DNA from: JADFGZ01 sp965222345
GTDB taxonomy: Bacteria; Acidobacteriota; Terriglobia; 2-12-FULL-54-10
Reading direction: 5' to 3'
Length of the DNA: 64,000 bases
Assembly (NCBI GenBank): GCA_965222345.1
Contig: CBDCTS010000006.1
Span: forward strand, 1-64,000
The stretch's first letter is position 1; every line of letters starts with the position of its first letter. Of this stretch, positions 61,450-64,000 are shown one piece after another. The position numbers and the translations under genes were made by a program. The notes below the pieces were generated by a model, which saw nothing but the letters and a program-made list of their open reading frames with translations, was not told the DNA's origin and did not search any database.

Positions 61450-64000
61450 ATTTGGCCCGCCTCCTTCGCTCTCCAATAGGAGTGTTCGGCTGGTAGATAG
61501 TGCGGCTTGAGGTAGACGCGGCGCGGCTCAAGCGACTGCGCCCCGTCATAGGGCAGACAGATCGCTTGACAGTTTGAGAGCAAGGCGAAGTCTCGCGGGT
61601 GAAACACGGCCTCGCGCTGCTCCCGGAATGACTTGGTTGCGCCCATGCTCCCGCCTCCGCCTCCGGCCCGTCCTGAGAGCGGGGAGACTTCCGAGCGTTT
61701 AGAAGTCTCGCTGATGGTGTAGGATTCCTTGATCTTCGCCACCTGGCCGCATAACTCCGACGCAATCTTGGCGCTGGCGTCGTCGCTGAGAGATAGGAAG
61801 ATACGAGTGCGGAGCGTCTGCAACAGCGACCGCCACGCTTCCGAGCTTCCCAACACGGCCCGCAACGAGGAAATAGATTGCGTGGCGACAATCGGGATGC
61901 AGCGGCATTGCCGGGTCAGGGCAAAGGATTTTTCATCGCCCGATGGGTCATCCTCGCCCACGGAAGCGAAGGCTTGATATTCGTCACAGATAAAGACGGC
62001 GGGCCGGAAGTACCGACCCGGCGAGTGCTTCATCTTTGCCGGTCGCATGAGAAGCGCTTGTAACCAAGCGTTCTTGAGCATCACGCCCACGGCGCGGGCC
62101 AGCGCCGGGTTGATACCAGCGGGCATATTCAAGGCCAGCACCTTGCCCTGCTCGATCAATTCAAAGAGCGGCGGTAGGTGGTGCTTGATCGAGGCTGTAT
62201 CTTCGGGGGGTTTTTGGTCGCTCTGATCTGCGGGGTCCGGCGTCTTGTCGTCCGGCTCGGTGACGATCCACGGCGCTTCCGCCTTCTTGACCGGCTTCGG
62301 CTCCGTGATGATCCACGGCGCTTCCGCCGCCTTCACCGGCTCCGGCTCCGCTGCTTTCACCGGCTCCGGGTCCGCCGCTTTCACCGGCTCCGGGTGTGGC
62401 GCTTTCACCGGCTCCGGGTGTGGCGTCTTGACCGGCTTCGGCTTTTTCGCGGGTTGCGGTTTCGTCGCTGCCTTCGGCTGCCCTCCCCATGTGTATCTGA
62501 TTTCCGCTGCCTCCGCTTTGGGCGGGTTGTCGTCCGGCTCCGGCTCCGCCGCTTTGACCGGCTCCGGCTCCGGTTTCGGTTTCGGTTCCGCGTCCTTCGC
62601 CGCCGCCGCGTCCTTCTCGGCTTTGAGCCGCTTGATTTGGGCTTGGAGGATTATGGCTTGAGGATCGTCAGTGGTGGCGGGCGCGGGGGGACAAAACACC
62701 TTTGCCACCTCCGGCATATCGAACATGGAAAGGAACACCGAAACCCCCTCCACAATCGAGGATTTGATCTTGTTGTCTAGGGCTTGCCAGTCGTGGACAA
62801 ACCAGCGCTTGATGGCTTCGACGCGCTCTCTCGTGTCTTCGCCGGGTCCATGTCTCCAAGCGATTTCATGTTCGATTTTGAGTTCGTCAAGTTTTGCTTT
62901 CAGCGGGCGCGAGTGGGAGGCTCGTTCTTTTTGGCCGTCCGGCGTCGGTGTCCAGGACCATGGGGCAAGCTGTGTGACTTGAGCTTCTAGCACGTCGGCC
63001 TCGATAAAGACGAATCCTGTGTTTAGGTCGTCGCTCAACTTCTCCGCCGCTTCGATTTTGGCCGCGAATAGCTCCGGGTTGATTGCACAGCGGTAGACCT
63101 GCTGCAACGTCACCCATCGGTCGGGGAAGACGCGGTGAAGCTCGATGATCCAGCGGACCAGATTGGTATAGGCTTGCTGCCAAAAGGGTTCCTTGCCCTT
63201 GCCGAATAGCTGATTGAGAAGGCTCGAAACGGTGTAGGCCAGTGAGTACGAATCGAGCCACCAGGCCGATAGCGGATTCCATTGGGCGGGGGCATCCATG
63301 CCAAGCTCGATGTAGTCTTGTCCACGGCCCGTCTCAACCAGGATTTGGCGGATGTCGTGACAGAAATCTCCTTTGACTTCGAGTATCAGCGCCGCCGCCC
63401 GCATGTGCCGATTGTGCGCTTGCCAGCCTAGAAGTTGGCGGGCAAACGGGTTCATGCAAGCCGATGTTTTCCCCGATCCTATGGCTCCGAAGATTGCCAC
63501 GCCGGTATACAGTCCGCGCTCCGGGATGGTAAGCCATGTGGGACTAAAAACCTCCCGCGCCTCGACCGGGTGATGGACCTCCCCGATGACGATGGCCGGA
63601 GCCTGTTGGTCCGCTGAAAGCGGCCACGGCGGGAGCTTGGCGAAGGGCGCGAAATCGCGCCGCCGCCCCTCTAGCCAAACCTTCCAAACGGTGACGGAAA
63701 TAAGCCCGGAGAGCATGACGGCAACCAAGGGCGAAAGGTAGTACCAGAGCAGCACGGCGGTGAAGAAATCGGGGGTGTGGAATTGCACCAAAGCAAGGAT
63801 CGGGTGCTCGTCAATCGAGGGGAAGGGACGCCGTACAAAGCTCCAGACGGCGTACCACAGACCGCCGAAAAAAAAGAGCAACAGAGCGGGGAGCCGCACA
63901 ACGAAGTGTACGACTCGAAACAGCGTCCAGCCCAACAGCATCAAGCCCTGAAACAGACGCCAACCAGCCAAGCCCAACAGCACGAAACCTTGGACGACCA
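61446..64000 (-). CDS. traG: TraG/VirD4 coupling ATPase, 5' end outside the window
   Basis: Over 845 residues are visible and the frame is open to the edge of the window; comparison with the fragment at 52.0 kb suggests about 30-40 codons are missing upstream. Membrane helices in the first 110 residues are followed by GVAIFGAIGSGKTSACMN (Walker A). The C-terminal half has RPAVFICDEYQAFASVG (Walker B) and VATQSISSLRA. Between them is an unusual repeat tract of about 110 residues rich in EPVKA units (62.2-62.6 kb). TraG couples the relaxosome to the type IV secretion channel at the inner membrane. It is translationally coupled to trbB. Confidence 0.88.
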   Translation of the reverse strand, partial: VVQGFVLLGLAGWRLFQGLMLLGWTLFRVVHFVVRLPALLLFFFGGLWYAVWSFVRRPFPSIDEHPILALVQFHTPDFFTAVLLWYYLSPLVAVMLSGLISVTVWKVWLEGRRRDFAPFAKLPPWPLSADQQAPAIVIGEVHHPVEAREVFSPTWLTIPERGLYTGVAIFGAIGSGKTSACMNPFARQLLGWQAHNRHMRAAALILEVKGDFCHDIRQILVETGRGQDYIELGMDAPAQWNPLSAWWLDSYSLAYTVSSLLNQLFGKGKEPFWQQAYTNLVRWIIELHRVFPDRWVTLQQVYRCAINPELFAAKIEAAEKLSDDLNTGFVFIEADVLEAQVTQLAPWSWTPTPDGQKERASHSRPLKAKLDELKIEHEIAWRHGPGEDTRERVEAIKRWFVHDWQALDNKIKSSIVEGVSVFLSMFDMPEVAKVFCPPAPATTDDPQAIILQAQIKRLKAEKDAAAAKDAEPKPKPEPEPVKAAEPEPDDNPPKAEAAEIRYTWGGQPKAATKPQPAKKPKPVKTPHPEPVKAPHPEPVKAADPEPVKAAEPEPVKAAEAPWIITEPKPVKKAEAPWIVTEPDDKTPDPADQSDQKPPEDTASIKHHLPPLFELIEQGKVLALNMPAGINPALARAVGVMLKNAWLQALLMRPAKMKHSPGRYFRPAVFICDEYQAFASVGEDDPSGDEKSFALTRQCRCIPIVATQSISSLRAVLGSSEAWRSLLQTLRTRIFLSLSDDASAKIASELCGQVAKIKESYTISETSKRSEVSPLSGRAGGGGGSMGATKSFREQREAVFHPRDFALLSNCQAICLPYDGAQSLEPRRVYLKPHYLPAEHSYWRAKEAGQI

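Noticed and set aside
62161..62780. Plus- and minus-strand shadow frames rich in repeats over the traG insert
   Set aside because: They result from the repeated EPVKA codons of traG read in other frames.
1..64000. tRNA, rRNA or chromosomal housekeeping genes
   Set aside because: None was recognised by eye; a covariance-model search would be decisive for small RNAs.

Overview
This window is a stretch of mosaic plasmid (or plasmid-derived integrative) DNA from a bacterium of fairly high GC content. No chromosomal housekeeping block, rRNA or tRNA was seen. The host cannot be named from sequence alone. The neighbourhood flavour (giant SIR2 proteins, STAND-TPR NTPases, bacilliredoxin, family-39-like glycosyltransferase, many serine resolvases) would fit Acidobacteriota or a related environmental phylum, but that is inference. 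Plasmid character is shown by at least five replication-initiator genes or fragments, two ParA/small-partner operons, a ColE1-type mobilisation remnant, conjugation genes (traG/virD4, trbB, a trbC fragment), iterons with DnaA boxes, three toxin-antitoxin pairs and more than ten insertion sequences.

Layout. 0-27 kb is a decaying defence/conflict island: a SIR2-like gene, an HNH nuclease fragment, an AAA+ ATPase paired with a STAND-TPR protein, a Fic gene apparently co-transcribed with a primase-helicase of the TOTE type, a giant SIR2 gene split by an ISL3 element, a HigBA-like pair, an HD/GHKL-ATPase gene, an HEPN-like gene and a second HigBA. These are separated by Tn3-family, IS5, IS1595 and ISL3 pieces. 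27-36 kb is replicon 1: rep, iterons, an IS21 element, a group II intron that lost its reverse transcriptase, long inverted repeats, a mob remnant and a RelE/Xre pair. 36-50 kb carries cargo (a membrane glycosyltransferase, a membrane sulfatase-like protein, a bacilliredoxin gene broken by IS4) and a second, inverted IS21 copy. 50-64 kb holds replicon remnants, a complete rep with iterons, two par operons, integrase fragments, a secreted nuclease and the traG-trbB conjugation genes that run off the right edge.

The dominant theme is repeated cointegration and decay. Several insertions can be reversed on paper: removing ISL3 or IS4 plus one target duplication restores the reading frame of the host gene, and two related sequences lacking the group II intron define its ends. 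The best candidates for little-described biology are the Fic plus primase-helicase operon, the AAA+/STAND-TPR pair and the HD-GHKL protein. All functional statements are from motif reading without database search.
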